64,000 nt of DNA, taken from assembly GCF_034190915.1 (NCBI RefSeq), contig NW_026947496.1:33104001-33168000 (forward strand). The letters are read 5' to 3'. Below are positions 61,040-64,000 of this stretch, in pieces (positions within the stretch are counted from its first letter, which is position 1; each line of letters opens with the position of its first letter). The stretch is from Cavia porcellus (lineage: Eukaryota; Chordata; Mammalia; Rodentia; Caviidae). The translations under genes and the position numbers were made by a program. The notes below the pieces were generated by a model. That model did not search any database. It was not told where the DNA came from and was given only the letters and a program-made list of their open reading frames with translations.

Positions 61040-63490
61040 ATCCACTATGGTCTCCGAGATATTTTGAGTTAATTTTTGTACATGGTATGATAGAGGATAC
61101 AATTGTGGAGGTTTTTTGTTTTTGTTTTTGTTTTTTCCCTTTGTATACAGATTTCAGCTATCCCGACCTTATTTGTAAAAAAAAAAAAAAAAAAAAATGT
61201 TCTTTCCCCAACTGCATAGACTTAGTGCCCTGTAGAAATTCAGGTCATGGAGGATATATTATGGATTCTTGACTGCACTTGGGATTCTACCCTATTGATC
61301 TACCAGTATTATGTCTATCCTTGCACCTATACCTGTTTCCTAATAACACTGTGACTATGTAGTCAGTTTTGAAACTAGTACATCTGAGCTCTCCAACTTC
61401 ACTGTTTTTAAATATTGTTTAGCTATTCATACTCCCTTGAAATTCAGTATGAGTTTTAGGATGAGAATCTTCATTTATGCAAAAGCATCAATTATGATTT
61501 TGACAATAATGTAGATGGACTTGAGTTACTAACTTTTTTTTTTTTTTTTTGGTCTTTCTTTTTTTATCGGTACCGGGGATCAAACTCATGACCACACACT
61601 TGCAAGGCAGGCGCTTATGCTGCTGAGCTAAATCCCCAGCCCCCACGTTACTAACTTCTTAACAACATGAAGTCTTTAAATTCATGAAGATGAATATGTT
61701 CCATTTATTTATAGCTAGTTTTTCTCCAAGAGGTTTAAGCGTTCAGTGTTCATAGCTTCCACTCCATTGCTTAAACTTATTCCTATTTTGTTCTTTGAAT
61801 GCTATTACAAATTGAATTTTCTTAGTTTCATGTTCAGATTGTTCTTTGCTGCTATATATAAATATAACTAACTTGCATGTGTTTATCATGTATCTTGCAA
61901 ACATGCTGAATTCAATTATGAAGGTTTACTAGTTGTTTTGTGGATATTTTAAGGGTTTCTTTATACACCATTGTGTCCATTTGGCAAGTAGACAGTTCTG
62001 CCTCTTCCTTTCAGTACCTTTCCTTCCTATCCTGATCGCCCTGGCTGGAACTTCCAGTGCAAAGCCAAGTGGACATGACGACACTCGCCATCCTTGTCTT
62101 GTCCATGATCTCAGTGGGGAAACGTTTCATCTTTCACCAGTGAGAATAGTGTTACATAGAGGCTTTTACACACACTCTTCACCGTACTGAGGACATTTCC
62201 TTCTATTCCTATTTGTTTAGTGTTTTCTAATCATGACAGAGTGTTGTATTTTTTGTGAAAAAAAAATTTTTACATCAACTGAGATGATATGTTTCCCCCT
62301 TTATTGTATTTATACAGAATATTCTATTGATTTATTTTTGTTTGGTGTGTTGAACCACCCTTGCATCTTGGGGTAAATCTCACTTTTATACTGTATGATT
62401 CATTTAATAGCCTGCAGAACTTGGTTTACTAGTAAGTTTTCAGGATGTTTTGCATCTATATGAGAAGGGATGTTGATTGACTTGAGGATTGCCTTTCTTG
62501 GGATGACTTTCTGTAGCATTAGTGTCAGGGTGATATTGGCCCAGAGGATGATTTAAAGAATTGATTTCACCACTGTTACATTTTAGATAATTTGAGAATG
62601 TCTAGCATTAATTATTCTTTAAACATTTTACAGACTCACCCTGACCTTTTCTTTTAATTTATTGGGAATTTTTTGGGTTAATGATGAATTCCTTTATGGG
62701 TCTGTTCAGATTTCTTTCTTCTTCAGTTTTTAATAGTTTGTGACTTTTTAAAAATTTCTCCATTTCCTCTAGATTATCTAACTTGTTTCAATAAAATACT
62801 TCACAGACATCCTTTATACTGCTTTTGTTATGTTAGACCAATAAAAATGCCCTGTTTATACTAATTTGAGCTGCTACTTCTTCCTCCTTCTCTTCTTCCC
62901 CCTCTTCCTTTTTTTAATTCTTCTTCAACATTCTAGCTGAAGATTTGTCAATTTTGTTAACCTTCTCAAAGAACTAACTTTTGCTTTCATGTATTCTCTT
63001 TATTGTTTTTCAGTTCTCCATTTTGTTTACCACCGCTCAAATCTATATTTCTTTCTGTCTGCTGTTTTGGATTTTTTTCTAATTCTTTAAGGTGGAAGGT
63101 TAAGTAATTGATTTGATATCTTTCTTGTTTTTTAATGTAGACATTTAGAATTATGGATTTATTTCTGAGCACAGCTTAATCTACATCTCAGAAGATTCAC
63201 TATAATTTCAATTAAATTCAACTCAAAGCATCTCCAAGTTTCATTTATGAGTTCTTTTTAGAGCCAGTGCTTATTTAAGAATATTGTTTAATTTACACAT
63301 ATTGGAGAATTTTCCAGACTTTTTTCTTGCAATTAACTCACAGTTTTACTACATTTTGACTCTAGAACAGACTTTACATAATTTTCCTTTTAAATTATCA
63401 GATTTGTTTTGACTGTCTAGTAAGTATTATAACCTGGAAAACAGTCCACATGTGCTTGAAATATTCTTAAAGTGTATTATTTAAAACTCT
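61040..63490 (-). mobile_element. L1 ORF2, inverted segment
   Basis: The - strand follows L1 ORF2. Reading + left to right gives progressively earlier ORF2: 'gttaatttttgtacatggtatgatagagg' (late), 'cttgcaaacatgctgaattc' and 'ctggctggaacttccagtgc' (reverse-transcriptase region), 'gaaccacccttgcatcttggggtaaatc', and finally 'gtttaatttacacatattggagaattttccag'. It is interrupted by a SINE at 61534-61646. Decayed. Ends close to the start of a sense L1 fragment. Confidence 0.75.
61534..61646 (-). repeat. ID-type SINE inserted in L1
   Basis: On + a long T-run, 'ggtaccggggatcaaactca', 'tgaccacacacttgcaaggc', 'aggcgcttatgctgctgag' and 'ctaaatccccagccccc'. A direct repeat GTTACTAAC flanks it at 61525-61533 and 61647-61655. 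Because it splits L1 sequence it is younger than that L1. Confidence 0.85.
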
Positions 63491-64000
63491 GCTTTCTGAA
63501 ATGCCCTATAAAGATGATGAAAAGGCAACTGCAAATTTGAACAAAATATTTGCTAAACACACATCCAACAAAGCAGTAACGTCTAGAATATATGAAAAAA
63601 CTCTCAAAGTCAACAGCAAGAACAATAGCTACAGCAACAAAGCTAATTAGAAAATAACCAAAAGGCATGAACAAACATTTCTCTGATGCATCACAGTATA
63701 CTGAAGGCAAATATTTTCAAGCAAGGACATTCAAAGTCGATAACTGTTAGCACAAAGCAAAGTGAGATGTCACTGTTTACCTCTCAGAATGGCTAAAATA
63801 CAAAAATAGTAAGAACACCAAAATGCTGCCAATATTACAGCAAAACTTGATCTCTTATATATTTCCCTTAGGAAGTTAAAACTATATAATCATTCTAGAA
63901 AACCATTTTAGAGTTTCTTTAAAAAAAAAAGTAAAAAGAAAACTGTGGGGGAAAAAAACAACAAAAAGATACTAGATGGCCTAGCAATGTCATTTCTGAG
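63491..64000 (+). mobile_element. L1 3' part, sense (runs off window)
   Basis: Late ORF2 and 3' L1 on +: 'acaaaatatttgctaaacac', 'acatccaacaaagcagtaacgtctagaatat', 'gagatgtcactgtttacctctcagaatggctaaaat', and 'accaaaatgctgccaa'. It follows directly after the inverted L1 segment and starts at an L1 position just downstream of that segment's 3'-most position. Confidence 0.75.

Larger units (their letters stand above)
56237..64000 (-). other. PCNX2: PCNX2 intron, 3' part (continues past window)
   Basis: No pecanex exon was found here in any - strand frame, so the next upstream exon lies outside. Contents: ID-like SINE 56858-56928, composite SINE 57605-57767, MIR 57918-58075, B1-like SINE 60588-60722, and L1 sequence in two orientations from 61040 to the edge. 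Bases 58080-60580 show nothing I can identify. Confidence 0.75.

Overview
This window is mammalian genomic DNA: long spliced introns, interspersed repeats, no operons and no long continuous ORFs. The short interspersed repeats are ID-type tRNA-derived SINEs and composites of a B1 (7SL-derived) monomer fused to an ID-like part. That points to a rodent, probably outside the mouse/rat group (squirrel- or beaver-like lineages carry such composites). I cannot name the species.

Two protein-coding genes can be read, in tail-to-tail (convergent) order. On the + strand at the left edge lies only the last coding exon of NTPCR (cancer-related nucleoside triphosphatase), 2575..2643, with its 3' UTR and a likely poly(A) signal near 3187. 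From 56236 down to about 6255 on the - strand lie the last eleven coding exons of PCNX2 (pecanex homolog 2). They join in frame with canonical GT/AG sites into 766 C-terminal residues ending in a stop codon at 6972. The exon order, intron phases and conserved blocks fit the pecanex C-terminal domain followed by a Ser/Gly-rich tail. NTPCR next to the 3' end of PCNX2 matches the human 1q42 arrangement and supports PCNX2 over PCNX1. The upstream PCNX2 exons lie beyond the right edge.

Layout: 1-2574 NTPCR last intron, with an L1 remnant split by a solo LTR; 2575-3215 NTPCR last exon and UTR; about 3.2-6.25 kb intergenic, with an unidentified 2.3-kb stretch; 6255-7145 PCNX2 3' UTR and terminal exon; 8374-8819 penultimate exon; 16.3-18.8 kb a cluster of four exons; 27.8-29.6 kb two exons; 36.65, 52.07 and 56.18 kb single exons; 56.2-64 kb intron with SINEs, a MIR and a large L1 with its 5' part inverted. 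The introns also hold a MER5-like element, a Tigger1-like fossil, MaLR-type and gammaretrovirus-like LTRs, a three-copy tandem repeat interrupted by a SINE, and several microsatellites.

I found no previously undescribed biological system. The most useful items are the NTPCR/PCNX2 gene models, the nested-insertion chronology, the likely twin-primed L1 and the LTR with promoter-like and poly(A) signals inside a PCNX2 intron. Repeat subfamily names come from recalled consensus sequences and were not checked by a search; element edges are approximate unless a target-site duplication is given.
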